From contig JBEIFV010000002.1 of NCBI GenBank assembly GCA_040382235.1, positions 53,683-117,682 of the forward strand: a stretch of 64,000 bases of DNA, given 5' to 3'. Positions 39,750 through 48,147 of this stretch are shown in pieces. The stretch is from JAEUOS01 sp040382235 (lineage in GTDB: Bacteria > Pseudomonadota > Gammaproteobacteria > Burkholderiales > JAEUOS01). Every line of letters begins with the position of its first letter. The first letter of the stretch is position 1. The notes beneath the pieces were generated by a model. That model had not been told where the DNA came from, ran no database searches, and saw nothing but the letters and a program-made list of their open reading frames with translations. The position numbers and the translations under genes were made by a program.

Positions 39750-40826
39750 TCACGGCCCGCGGTATTGCTCCAGCAATTCGCGCTGGTAGGGTGCGAGCAT
39801 GCCGCCTTGGCGGATGGTTTCAACCAACTGCCGGTTGGCCATGAACAGCTTGCCGAAGGCGATCATGTCGAACTGCCCGGCGTGAATGGCGGCGGCCGCG
39901 CTGGCGGGGTCGTAGCCGCCGTTGCCGATCAGAATGCCGCGATAGTGGCGGCGCAGAAAGGCGCTGGGGCGCCCGCCGAGAAAATCGAATTCGCGATCGA
40001 CCACGACGCCTGAATGCAGGTAGGCGATGGGGCGTTTGCCGATTGCCTCAATGGCTGCGATATACGCTTCCTCGTCACCTGGTTCGCGTTCGATGTTGCC
40101 AAAGTCGCCGGCCGGTGAGAGGCGCAGGCCGACGCGCGCATGACCGAACACCACCGCGCAGGCGTCGACTGCGGCGACGACGAAGCGCGCGCGTCGGTAA
40201 GGCGTGCCGCCCCAGGCATCTTCACGCCGGTTGCTGCTGCTTCGCAGGAACTGCTCCGGCAGGTAGCCGTTGCCGCCGTGCACTTCGACGCCGTCGAAGC
40301 CGGCATCGCGGGCGAAGCGCGCGGCGCTGCCGTATTGTGCCAGCGCCGTATCGATATCGGCTTCGGTCATGGCCCGTGGCGTCTCGTGCGCCAGAGGTAT
40401 GCCACAGGTGCGGCGGGCCTCGCCGCGGGTTGCCACCGCCGAGGGTGCCAGCGGCGGCGCGCCGATGAAGTGCGAATGCCCGAGCCGCCCTGGATGCCAC
40501 AGCTGGCAGAAGATCACGCCGCCGGCCTGATGCACGGCAGCGGTCACTGCGGCCCAGCGCGCGGCATGTGCAGCGCTGTAGATGCCGGGCGTGTCCAGAT
40601 AGCCTTTGAGTCCGGGGCCGATCAGCACCGCTTCGCTGACCAGGAGGCCGGCGGCGGCGCGGCTGGCGTAGTGCGGTACCGCGCCCGCGGTCGGCAATTC
40701 ACCGGGGTCAGCGCGGTTGCGCGTGCACGGCGCCAGCGCGATGTGGTTTGCCAGTGTGAGCGCAGAGTTGAGCGTGAATGGCGCGAGCAGTACTGCGGCC
40801 GCATCCGGCGCGGCGGATGCCGTCAC
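39750..40826 (-). CDS. Old yellow enzyme-family ene-reductase (NemA-like)
   Basis: A 358-residue FMN-dependent NADPH:flavin oxidoreductase reducing activated C=C or nitro groups. Motifs: LAPFTLNSALTLANHIALAPCTRNRA near the N-terminus, VIFCQLWHPGRLGHSHF (substrate/FMN region), AGFDGVEVHGGNGYLPEQFLR...NRREDAWGG, and ILIGNGGYDPASA near the phosphate site. The GTG start at 40826 overlaps the prpD stop (GTGA), marking a coupled operon. It is the last gene of the ten-gene transcript. Two or three partial copies lie just downstream. Confidence 0.9.
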   Translation of the reverse strand: MTASAAPDAAAVLLAPFTLNSALTLANHIALAPCTRNRADPGELPTAGAVPHYASRAAAGLLVSEAVLIGPGLKGYLDTPGIYSAAHAARWAAVTAAVHQAGGVIFCQLWHPGRLGHSHFIGAPPLAPSAVATRGEARRTCGIPLAHETPRAMTEADIDTALAQYGSAARFARDAGFDGVEVHGGNGYLPEQFLRSSSNRREDAWGGTPYRRARFVVAAVDACAVVFGHARVGLRLSPAGDFGNIEREPGDEEAYIAAIEAIGKRPIAYLHSGVVVDREFDFLGGRPSAFLRRHYRGILIGNGGYDPASAAAAIHAGQFDMIAFGKLFMANRQLVETIRQGGMLAPYQRELLEQYRGP

Positions 40827-42184
40827 AGCGCCGGAATATCGGCGCTCGAAGCCAGGCTGTCGATGCGCTGCATGCAGTCGAAGAATTCGCGTGCGCGCGG
40901 TTCCGCGACGGCGCCGGCACGGGCGCAATCGGCGAACTTGGTCCACAGCCCCTCGCTCGACAAGGGCGCGTCGGCATGACCGGTGGCGCGCTTGACCGGC
41001 GGCGACACCAGGGTGCTGCCGTCGTCGAAGCCGATGGTCACGTAATCGGCCGGCGCCGCGCCCGGATAGCCGGGGTCGGTCTCGGTGGTGCGATCAAGCG
41101 TGGTGCGTGCGATCAGGGCCTTGATCAGCGCGCTGGTCACCACCGCATCGGTCAACTCCGACAAACCCACCCTGCCATGCAAGAGCGCGCAGGCGGCGGC
41201 GAATTCGAGACTGAACTTGGCTTCCAGCGCCGTCTCTGGCGCATGGAAATTCATTTGCGCGGCCTGGCGTGCCGAGATCAGCGGCACGATGGTCTTGATC
41301 TTCGTCGTGTCGATCGCGTTCGTTGCACGCAATGCCAGCAGCGAATCGATGGTGCGCTGCGAGGCGCCGACCGTGGGGTATTTCTTGATGTTGAGGCGCC
41401 ACTTGACAATGCGCCATTCGCGCCCGGCCGCCATCGGTCTCTCAAGATCGACGGACCCCTTGGGCGACAGCGCGCGCATCAGGCCGCGCTCGCCTTCCAG
41501 CGCCACCGGGCTGGCATCCATGCCGGCCTGCGCCAATCGTGCGGCGATCACTCCCGACTGTGCGCCGCGGCCGGCATGCAGCGGCTTGACGCCGGTGCCG
41601 AAGTTCTCCATCAGGCCGCCGGCGAACGAGCCGGCGATCGCCAATGCGTTGCGGGTGCGTTCGGTATCGAGCCCCAGCACCACAGCAGCCGCTGCTGCCG
41701 CGCCTACGGGTCCGAAGGTGGCGGTCGGATGCCAGCCCTTGGCGTGATAGTGGTCGGTTTCGCGCAGGTACAACTCAGCCCAGGTTTCGTAGCCCGCTAC
41801 GTAAGCGGCAGCCATGCGCGCGCCGGAGGCACCATTGCTGTCGGCCAGGGCGAGGATGGCGGGCACCAGCACTGCGCTGGGGTGGTTGGAAAACGCGTAG
41901 TCGTCGTAGTCGAGCGCGTGGGCACAGGTGGCGTTGACCAGCGCCGCTTCGGGCGCAGGCAGGCGCTCGTCGCCGAACAACACCCGGCTCTCGGCGCGCC
42001 CGCCGTTGGCGCGCGCCATCGCCGCCTCGGTCTTGGTGGCTGTTTCAGGCAAGCCTGCCAGAAGCGAAGCGCAGCAATCGGTGAAGCCCAGGCGCACCAC
42101 CGCAAGGGCCTCGGATGGAATCGATTGCGGCGTGATGCCGGCGACAAATGCCGCCAGTTCTGCCGTGAGCGCGGGAGCGGTCAT
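40823..42184 (-). CDS. MmgE/PrpD family protein
   Basis: A 453-residue protein of the 2-methylcitrate dehydratase/cis-aconitate decarboxylase fold. Typical blocks are NATCAHALDYDDYAFSNHPSAVLVPAILALAD, GWHPTATFGPVGAAAAAA and IKKYPTVGASQRTIDSLLAL, including the conserved His and Lys/Tyr of the active-site region. Many catabolic members of unknown activity exist. A 29-bp leader element with a 10-codon ORF precedes the start at 7 nt from its GGAGGG site. The stop overlaps the ene-reductase start. Confidence 0.9.
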   Translation of the reverse strand: MTAPALTAELAAFVAGITPQSIPSEALAVVRLGFTDCCASLLAGLPETATKTEAAMARANGGRAESRVLFGDERLPAPEAALVNATCAHALDYDDYAFSNHPSAVLVPAILALADSNGASGARMAAAYVAGYETWAELYLRETDHYHAKGWHPTATFGPVGAAAAAAVVLGLDTERTRNALAIAGSFAGGLMENFGTGVKPLHAGRGAQSGVIAARLAQAGMDASPVALEGERGLMRALSPKGSVDLERPMAAGREWRIVKWRLNIKKYPTVGASQRTIDSLLALRATNAIDTTKIKTIVPLISARQAAQMNFHAPETALEAKFSLEFAAACALLHGRVGLSELTDAVVTSALIKALIARTTLDRTTETDPGYPGAAPADYVTIGFDDGSTLVSPPVKRATGHADAPLSSEGLWTKFADCARAGAVAEPRAREFFDCMQRIDSLASSADIPAL

Positions 42185-42213
42185 TGGACTGCCCTCCTGT
42201 CACTGCGTGACAT
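42181..42213 (-). CDS. 10-codon leader ORF overlapping the prpD start
   Basis: ATG-TCA-CGC-AGT-GAC-AGG-AGG-GCA-GTC-CAA-TGA encodes MSRSDRRAVQ. Its stop shares ATGA with the prpD start, and it contains both the hairpin and the GGAGGG site. The second copy at 45108-45140 has the same length, start, first five residues, final Gln and overlap. Translation is unproven, and the GGGGAGG just before its ATG is too close for an ordinary ribosome-binding site. Confidence 0.35.
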   Translation of the reverse strand: MSRSDRRAVQ

Positions 42214-42220
42214 CCTCCCC
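42192..42220 (-). repeat. 29-bp leader repeat, copy 1 (before prpD)
   Basis: The plus strand CCCTCC-T-GTCACTGCGTGAC-ATCCTCCCC is matched at 28 of 29 positions by 45119-45147. On the transcribed strand it gives a 5-bp hairpin GTCAC-GCA-GTGAC followed by the GGAGGG ribosome-binding site 7 nt from the ATG. Just upstream is an extra palindrome CATCCTCCCC-A-GGGGAGGATG (42211-42231). Confidence 0.8.
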
Positions 42221-42263
42221 AGGGGAGGATGAGCGCTTCCTTCGGGCGGCCGCGCGGGCGCGC

Positions 42264-43190
42264 TCATGCCTGTTGCGCCTTGAACGCCGCCAGCACTTCG
42301 CTTGCGGTCGCCGACCAAACGCCGGAATGACCAAGCATGAAGTCAAGCGCACGCTCCAGCGCACCGATGCGATGCGGCACGCCGATCCACCAGGGGGTGA
42401 GTGGCAGGGTGACGATGCGCCCGCCATGCTTGCCGGCCTCGCGATACAAGAGCTTGAAATGGTCGATGATTTCTTCGACATATTCATCAGCGCGGTGCTT
42501 GTAGGCATGCAACAAGCGCAGATCGGCGATTTCGACCGCGTTCGGGATCGCGTACAACGGCCCGCTCTTGGTTTGCATCGCATATGGCAGGTCGTCGTTA
42601 CCCCAGTCGCATGCATACTCGATGCCGAATTCGGTCAACAGGTCGGGCGTGTTCTGTGATTGCGATTGCGCCGGTGACATCCAGCCTTTCACCGCCTGGC
42701 CGGAGAGGCGGCGCAAGGTCTCGACCGATGCCTTCACCAGAGCGCGCTCATCCTCAATGGTCAGCCCGCTGTGATGCAGGCGCCCCATGTCGACCCCATG
42801 GGCGATGATCTCGTGGCCCTGGGTGTTGACATAGTTGGTGAGGAACGGGTGACGCTCGGCTACGCGCGAATTCATCGGCACCGTGGCTTTCAACGAGCGC
42901 TCTGCCAGCGACTCGAAAATCCGGTAGCAACCGACCCGCGTGCCGTAGTCGCGCAGGGTGTAGTTCCAGTAATCGGGATAAGCGCGCTCCATGCCGCCGG
43001 GAGCGAGGAAGGGCTTGGCTTCCATGTCGAGCGGAAAGAACTGCAGGGTCGGCATGATGACGAGCGCAATGCGCGCACCATTCGGCCATTCCACTCTTTT
43101 GCGGCCAAACAGGTTGGAAAACGCATAGCGCTCGTGATCCATGCCGGGGCGGCGCCACGGGTATTCAAGATAGCTGTTGTCGACGGCCAT
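42264..43190 (-). CDS. Polysaccharide-deacetylase-fold hydrolase (allantoinase PuuE-like)
   Basis: A 308-residue NodB/CE4-fold protein. PNGARIALVIMPTLQFFPLD, YTLRDYGTRVGCYRIFESLAER, HEIIAHGVDMGRLHHSG and KGWMSPAQSQSQNTPDLLTEFG are the typical order of PuuE-type members, with His-rich metal-ligand candidates in EIIAHGV and GRLHHSG. Members of this branch hydrolyse cyclic amides such as allantoin or act on unknown imides rather than on polysaccharides. A paralogue lies 12 bp upstream. There is no signal peptide, so it acts in the cytoplasm. Confidence 0.83.
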   Translation of the reverse strand: MAVDNSYLEYPWRRPGMDHERYAFSNLFGRKRVEWPNGARIALVIMPTLQFFPLDMEAKPFLAPGGMERAYPDYWNYTLRDYGTRVGCYRIFESLAERSLKATVPMNSRVAERHPFLTNYVNTQGHEIIAHGVDMGRLHHSGLTIEDERALVKASVETLRRLSGQAVKGWMSPAQSQSQNTPDLLTEFGIEYACDWGNDDLPYAMQTKSGPLYAIPNAVEIADLRLLHAYKHRADEYVEEIIDHFKLLYREAGKHGGRIVTLPLTPWWIGVPHRIGALERALDFMLGHSGVWSATASEVLAAFKAQQA

Positions 43191-43202
43191 GTTGTTGCTC
43201 CC

Positions 43203-44120
43203 TTATTCGCCGGCCAGGCGCTTTTGCTGCGCCAGTGCCGCGTCGTAGTGATGATCGAGATACCAGTCGGCGATTTCGCGGCCGGTGGCCATCCACACGC
43301 CGGCATGGCCGCAGATGTAATCGAGCGCTTCACGCAGTGGCTCGACGCGATGCGGAAAGCCGATCATCCAGGGGTGGATCGGCAGGGCCATCACGGTGCC
43401 GGACTTTTCGCCTTCGCGATACAGGCGGTCGAACTGGGCGCAGATCAGGCGCGTGTATTCGCGCGGCGGCAGGCCCAGGATGTTGAGTCCGGTCCAGTCG
43501 TTGGTCTCCAGCGAATAGGGCAGGCTCACCAGGCGGCCTGACTTGAGCTTGAGCGGCTGTGGCTGGTCATCGATCAACAGGTCCAGGGTGTACTTGACGC
43601 CCGCGCGCACCAGCAATTCCATGGTTTGCGGCGTGTTCGACAGGGCCGGCGACAGCCAGCCGTCGAGCTTCTGGCCGGAGTGGCGGAAGATGGTGGCCTT
43701 GACATCCTCGATCACCGACAGCTCCTGCTCTTCGCTCATGCCGTACAGGTAGCGCGTGTTGTAGATGCCGTGCGAAAACAGCTCCCAGTCGCGCTCGGTG
43801 CAGGCCTTTGCGATCTCCGGCAAGTGGTCGAACACCGCCACATTGAGCGATATGCTGGCGCGGATCTTGTAGTCGTCGAGCATCTCGGCCATGCGCCAGA
43901 AGCCGACGCGGTTGCCATAGTCGCGAATGGTGTACATGCCGATGTCGGGCGCCGGGCGCGGATAGGCCGAACGTCCCGGCCCCTGCGGCGGCAGCAGTTC
44001 ATAGAACTCTACATTCGGCGCCACCCAGAAGGCGACGCGCGCGTTGTTGGGCCAGGTGATGCGCGGCCGCTCCACCCAGGGCGAGTAGTAGTACAGATCG
44101 GGATCGGATACTCGATTCAT
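43203..44120 (-). CDS. Polysaccharide-deacetylase-fold hydrolase (allantoinase PuuE-like), paralogue
   Basis: A 305-residue NodB-fold protein related to the next gene in the operon: ITWPNNARVAFWVAPNVEFYELLP, YTIRDYGNRVGFWRMAEMLDDY, WELFSHGIYNTRYLYG and DGWLSPALSNTPQTMELLVRAG. The metal-binding His in ELFSHGI is kept, but the second His pair of the paralogue (RLHH) is RYLYG here, so the two enzymes probably differ in catalysis or one is a partner subunit. It follows the ATPase gene by 13 bp. Cytoplasmic. Confidence 0.83.
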   Translation of the reverse strand: MNRVSDPDLYYYSPWVERPRITWPNNARVAFWVAPNVEFYELLPPQGPGRSAYPRPAPDIGMYTIRDYGNRVGFWRMAEMLDDYKIRASISLNVAVFDHLPEIAKACTERDWELFSHGIYNTRYLYGMSEEQELSVIEDVKATIFRHSGQKLDGWLSPALSNTPQTMELLVRAGVKYTLDLLIDDQPQPLKLKSGRLVSLPYSLETNDWTGLNILGLPPREYTRLICAQFDRLYREGEKSGTVMALPIHPWMIGFPHRVEPLREALDYICGHAGVWMATGREIADWYLDHHYDAALAQQKRLAGE

Positions 44121-44133
44121 GTGCTCACCTCCT

Positions 44134-45111
44134 TCAAGAAATGTTCAGGCGATTGCCGCCATCGGCCATGCGCAGGCAGGCCACCATTCGGCTGCTCCCG
44201 CCTTGGCTTGCCAATCGTGGTGCCGCCTGACTGCAGCGCGCCTGCGCCACCGGGCAACGGCCGGCAAAGGCGCAGCCCGGCGGCAGATTCAAGGGGCTGG
44301 GAATCTCGCCCTCCAGCAAATGGCGATTGAGCGGCGCGCGCGGGTCGGTCGGCAGATGCGCCGACAGCAGGGTCTGGGTATACGGGTGCTGCGGCTCACC
44401 GAACACCTGCGCCACCGGGCCGCTCTCGACTACCGACCCCAGGTACAGCACGATCACACGGTCGGCCACCAGCCGCACCGTGCCCAGGTCGTGGGTGATG
44501 AAGAGGAACGCGGCCTGCGATTCATGCCGCAGTTGGGCCAGAAGGTCGAGGATTTCGGCGCGCACCGAAAGATCGAGCGAGCTGGTGGGCTCGTCCAGTA
44601 CCACCAGCTTGGGCGCGGTGGCGATCGCGCGCGCGATCGCCACGCGCTGCAACTGACCGCCCGAGAGCTGCGCCGGGTGGCGGCCCAGCAGGCGGCGGTC
44701 GAGGCGCACGCGACCGGCCAGTTGCGCCGCCGCTTCAGCGCGCTCAGGCGCAGAAAGCGTGGCGTGCAGCAGGAACGGCTCCTCGATCAGGGTGGCGATG
44801 GTCATGCGCGGATTGAGCGTGCCCCAGGGGTCCTGGAACACCATCTGCATGCGCGCACGCTGTGCGCGCAGTTCGCGTGCCGACAGACTTGCCAGGTCGC
44901 GGCCTTCGACCACTGCGCTGCCGGCAGTGGGTGACTCAAGCCCCAGCACCAGGCGCCCGATGGTCGATTTGCCTGAGCCGGATTCCCCCACCATGGCGAC
45001 CGTTTCGCCGGCGGCGATCTCGAAACTCACGCCATTGACCGCATGCACCAGGCTGCCGCGCGCCGGGCCGGGAAAATGCTTGACCAGGCCGCGCGCTTCG
45101 AGCACGTTCAT
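44134..45111 (-). CDS. Oligopeptide/dipeptide ABC transporter ATPase (OppF/DppF-like)
   Basis: A 325-residue ATP-binding subunit. Walker A GESGSGKST at about residues 43-51, signature LSGGQLQRVAIARA, Walker B LVVLDEPTSSLD and H-loop ITHDLG are intact. The C-terminal oligopeptide-type extension GCAFAGRCPVAQARC carries the Cys residues that hold an Fe-S cluster in DppD/DppF-type proteins. The leader repeat with its 10-codon ORF precedes the start. It works with the next ATPase and the two permeases to import a peptide-like solute. Confidence 0.92.
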   Translation of the reverse strand: MNVLEARGLVKHFPGPARGSLVHAVNGVSFEIAAGETVAMVGESGSGKSTIGRLVLGLESPTAGSAVVEGRDLASLSARELRAQRARMQMVFQDPWGTLNPRMTIATLIEEPFLLHATLSAPERAEAAAQLAGRVRLDRRLLGRHPAQLSGGQLQRVAIARAIATAPKLVVLDEPTSSLDLSVRAEILDLLAQLRHESQAAFLFITHDLGTVRLVADRVIVLYLGSVVESGPVAQVFGEPQHPYTQTLLSAHLPTDPRAPLNRHLLEGEIPSPLNLPPGCAFAGRCPVAQARCSQAAPRLASQGGSSRMVACLRMADGGNRLNIS

Positions 45112-45140
45112 TGAGCGACCCTCCAGTCACTGCGTGACAT
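45108..45140 (-). CDS. 10-codon leader ORF overlapping the oppF-like start
   Basis: ATG-TCA-CGC-AGT-GAC-TGG-AGG-GTC-GCT-CAA-TGA encodes MSRSDWRVAQ and ends in ATGA with the ATPase start codon, as does the copy at 42181-42213. The two differ at residues 6, 8 and 9 without frame change. Function unproven. Confidence 0.35.
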   Translation of the reverse strand: MSRSDWRVAQ

Positions 45141-45147
45141 CCTCCCC
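45119..45147 (-). repeat. 29-bp leader repeat, copy 2 (before the oppF-like gene)
   Basis: CCCTCC-A-GTCACTGCGTGAC-ATCCTCCCC on the plus strand, 28/29 identical to 42192-42220. The distance from its ribosome-binding site to the ATG (7 nt) is the same. The larger 10-bp palindrome of copy 1 is absent here. Confidence 0.8.
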
Positions 45148-45202
45148 GAGGCAGGCGCATTGCTCAATTCGGCGCTACCGTCGGACAGCCGGGCCGGAGC
45201 GC

Positions 45203-46183
45203 TCACGCGTGCACCTCTTCAGGAAAATGGCAGTGCGCGAGATGGCCGGCGCCGAAAGCGGCGGCCGGCGGCGTCTGGCTGCACAGCGACTGCGCCCGCG
45301 GGCAGCGATCTGCATAAGCGCAACCCGGTGGCAGGTTGTAGAGGTCGGGCGGCGTGCCGGCGCGGATCCTGGTTTGCCCCAGTTGCACGCGATCCGGCGC
45401 GCTGTCGATCAGGTTGCGTGTATAGGGGTGGCGCGGCGCGGCGAACACCGCATCGACCGGCCCGGATTCGACGATGCCCCCGGCGTACATCACCGCCATG
45501 CGGTCGCAATAGTGGGCGACGATGCCCAGGTCATGCGTGATGATCATGGCACCCAGGTGGCGCGCCGCGACCTGCGCGCGCAACAGATCGAGGATTTGCG
45601 CCTGCACCGTGACGTCCAGCCCGGTGGTGGGCTCGTCGGCGATCAGGAGTTTCGGCTCGTTGATCAGCGCCATGGCGATCAGCACGCGCTGCGCCATGCC
45701 GCCGGAGAGTTCATGCGGCCAGGCGCGCGCGCGGCTGGCCGCATCCGCGATGCCGACGGCTTCGAGCATCGCCAGTGCGCGTGCATGCGCCGCTTCACGG
45801 GTGGCCGGACGGTGCGCCATGTGCACCCGTGCCAATTGTTCGCCGATGCGGGTCAGTGGGTCGAGCGAAGTGCGCGGCGACTGCACCACGAGTGCCATCG
45901 CGTTGCCGCGCAAGCGGTTCATCTCTTCCTCGGCCAGGCCGACCAGTTCGCGCCCGTCAAAGCGGATCGAACCGGCGACGATTTGCGCCGGCGCGCGCAA
46001 CAGCCCCATGACAGACAGCGCGGTCAGCGACTTGCCGGCGCCGGTTTCGCCGATCAGGCCGAGCACCTCGCCGGCGGCGACCGTGAAGCTGACACCGTTC
46101 AAGGCGCGCGCGGTACGCACCCGGTGCATGCGGTCGCGCGCGATGAAATGGGTGTGCAGGTTTTCGACTGCGAGCAGGCTCAC
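45203..46183 (-). CDS. Oligopeptide/dipeptide ABC transporter ATPase (OppD/DppD-like)
   Basis: A 326-residue ATPase: Walker A GETGAGKSLT, signature LSGGMAQRVLIAMALI, Walker B LLIADEPTTGLD and H-loop ITHDLGIV, with the C-terminal GCAYADRCPRAQSLC extension. The Q-loop region VVQSPRTSLDPL is typical of OppD. It follows the permease gene by 13 bp, and the next ATPase lies 91 bp downstream beyond the leader repeat. Confidence 0.92.
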   Translation of the reverse strand: MSLLAVENLHTHFIARDRMHRVRTARALNGVSFTVAAGEVLGLIGETGAGKSLTALSVMGLLRAPAQIVAGSIRFDGRELVGLAEEEMNRLRGNAMALVVQSPRTSLDPLTRIGEQLARVHMAHRPATREAAHARALAMLEAVGIADAASRARAWPHELSGGMAQRVLIAMALINEPKLLIADEPTTGLDVTVQAQILDLLRAQVAARHLGAMIITHDLGIVAHYCDRMAVMYAGGIVESGPVDAVFAAPRHPYTRNLIDSAPDRVQLGQTRIRAGTPPDLYNLPPGCAYADRCPRAQSLCSQTPPAAAFGAGHLAHCHFPEEVHA

Positions 46184-46196
46184 GGGTGCCGTCCCT

Positions 46197-47072
46197 TTAG
46201 CGCGAACTGTTGTTGCGGCGCGGGTCCAACAGTTCTTCCAGCCCGTCGCCGAGCATCGAAAAACCGATGATCAGGATCACCAGCGCCGTGCCGGGAAAGA
46301 TCGCCACCCACCATTCGCCGCTGATCATGTATTCCGCGCCCTGGCGGATCATCGCGCCCCATTCCGGTGTAGGCGCCTGGATGCCCACCCCGATGAACGC
46401 CAGCGTAGCGGTGACCCGCACCGCCCATGCCATGCGGATCGGCACCTGCGCCATGGCGCCGCGCAGGCAGTTGGGCAACAGATGCACCGCGAGAATGCGC
46501 CAGGTCGGGTTGCCGGCGGCCAGCGCCGCCTCCGCCAGGCCCGAGCGGCGCAGCGCCAGCACCTCGGCGCGCACCACCCGTGCGAACAGCGGCACATCCA
46601 GCACCGCGATCACCACCACCACGTTGAAGAGGCTGTGGCCGGTGGCCGCTACGATCGCCAGCGCCAGGATGATCGAGGGAAATACCCGCAGCGCATCCAT
46701 TACGCGCAGGGTGATCTCGTCGAACCAGCCGCCGCGATAACCTGCGTAGAGGCCGATCGGCACGCCCAGCGCCATGCCCAGCAGCAGCACCGGCACGGCG
46801 ATGCCGAAGGCGTAGCGCGCGCCGTAGACGACACGTGAAAACACGTCCATGCCGTTGCCGTCGGTGCCGAACATGAAGCGCGCGGACGGGCCCTTGAGCA
46901 CATTCTCGGACGATACCGCGATGGCGTCATAGGGCGCGATCAGCGGCGCCAGCAAGGCCATTGCGAGAAAGAGCAGCACGATCACAAGGCCGATGGTGCC
47001 GGTGGGTGAAGCCAGCAGCAATGCCAGCGCGCGCCGGCGCGCGCCATCGACGGGCAGGGCCGTGGTGCTCAT
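46197..47072 (-). CDS. Dipeptide-type ABC transporter permease (DppC-like)
   Basis: A 291-residue inner-membrane protein with six helices. The N-terminal half has LLAPLIAPYD and FGTDGNGMDVFSRVVYGARYAF, a DppC hallmark. The EAA loop is EAALAAGNPTWRILAVHLLPN. Its ATG overlaps the stop of the partner permease gene (ATGA). It forms the translocation pore with that protein. Confidence 0.92.
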   Translation of the reverse strand: MSTTALPVDGARRRALALLLASPTGTIGLVIVLLFLAMALLAPLIAPYDAIAVSSENVLKGPSARFMFGTDGNGMDVFSRVVYGARYAFGIAVPVLLLGMALGVPIGLYAGYRGGWFDEITLRVMDALRVFPSIILALAIVAATGHSLFNVVVVIAVLDVPLFARVVRAEVLALRRSGLAEAALAAGNPTWRILAVHLLPNCLRGAMAQVPIRMAWAVRVTATLAFIGVGIQAPTPEWGAMIRQGAEYMISGEWWVAIFPGTALVILIIGFSMLGDGLEELLDPRRNNSSR

Positions 47073-48082
47073 CGCAGCCCCGCACGCGGCTCGATCATGA
47101 GCACCACGGCATCGGCGAATGCGAACACGATCATCGCGATCACCGACATGAACAGCACATAGCCCTGCACCACCGCGAAGTCACCTTTCAACACCGCGAC
47201 CAGACCAAACTGCGAGATGCCGCCCCAGGAGAAGATCAGTTCAAGCACCGAGGCGATGCCGAACAGCGCAATGAATTCGGTGGTGCCGAAGGTCAGCACC
47301 GGCACCGCGGCGTTGCGCCGGACCATGCTTTTCACCACCGCCGGCGGCAGGCCGGCGGCGCGCGCATAGCGCACATAGTCGCTGGCCAGCACGTCCAGCG
47401 CAATCGCGCGGGTCTGCTTGATGAGCGGCGCGGCGAACACGATCGCCACGCACAGCACCGGCAGCACCAGGCGCGCCGCGGCCGAGCGCGCCGCCTCCCA
47501 GTCGCCGGCGATGACGCCGTCAAGCGCATAGCTGCCGGTAATCGTCGGCGGGCTGGTGAGCAGCAGGTCGATGCGTCCCATCGGCGGCGGCGCCCAGCCC
47601 AAGAGGTAAAAGAAAACGAAGATCGCCACCAGCCCCAGAAAAATGGTCGGCATGCCGAAACCGGCCAGCGAGACCACGCGACTGACCTGGTCGAACCAGC
47701 CATTGGGATGAAAGGCCGCGCGCAGGCCGGCAGCCACGCCTGCGATGCCGCCGATGAGGCCGCCAAGAATGATCAACTCCAGCGTGGCGGGCAGGCGCTG
47801 CGTCAGCTCACCCAACACCGGCTTGCCCGAGAGCCACGATTGCCCGAGATCGCCCTGCGCCACGCGGCGCGCGAATTCGCCGAACTGCACCAGTGGCGAC
47901 TGGTCCAGCTTCAACTGCTTGCGGATCGCCGCCACTTCCTCGCTGGAGGCGGTCGGCCCGGCCAGGAGGCCGACCGGGTCATTGCTGCCCACCCGCACCA
48001 GGAGGAAGGTGAACAGCAACATGCCGAACAGGATCGGCAAGGCCAGCAGAAGGCGCCGCAGCACCAGCCGCAGGATGGCCAT
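47069..48082 (-). CDS. Dipeptide-type ABC transporter permease (DppB-like)
   Basis: A 337-residue permease with six or more helices. The typical N-terminus is LRLVLRRLLLALPILFGMLLFTFLLVR, then GDLGQSWLSGKPV and the EAA-type loop DYVRYARAAGLPPAVVKSMVRRNA. An unusually long periplasmic insertion (residues about 165-200, PPPMGRIDLLLTSPPTITG) is common in dipeptide permeases. It lies 65 bp after the binding-protein gene. Confidence 0.92.
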   Translation of the reverse strand: MAILRLVLRRLLLALPILFGMLLFTFLLVRVGSNDPVGLLAGPTASSEEVAAIRKQLKLDQSPLVQFGEFARRVAQGDLGQSWLSGKPVLGELTQRLPATLELIILGGLIGGIAGVAAGLRAAFHPNGWFDQVSRVVSLAGFGMPTIFLGLVAIFVFFYLLGWAPPPMGRIDLLLTSPPTITGSYALDGVIAGDWEAARSAAARLVLPVLCVAIVFAAPLIKQTRAIALDVLASDYVRYARAAGLPPAVVKSMVRRNAAVPVLTFGTTEFIALFGIASVLELIFSWGGISQFGLVAVLKGDFAVVQGYVLFMSVIAMIVFAFADAVVLMIEPRAGLR

Positions 48083-48147
48083 CGAAGCCTTCGCTGCTGG
48101 CCGGCGCTAGCGCTTCGGCAGCGGGTGCGCCGGCGCGCCGACGGCCC

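Noticed and set aside
38303..39812. HTH/PIN module as a mobile element flanked by ~78-bp target-site duplications
   Set aside because: The flanking similarity is only about 90% and is plainly the ene-reductase 3' end. A third internal ene-reductase fragment lies inside. Duplication and decay explain it better than a single insertion event.
42211..42231. CATCCTCCCC-A-GGGGAGGATG palindrome as a terminator after the deacetylase-like gene
   Set aside because: It lacks a T-run and a usable loop and lies inside a closely spaced operon, overlapping the leader repeat of prpD. More likely part of that element.
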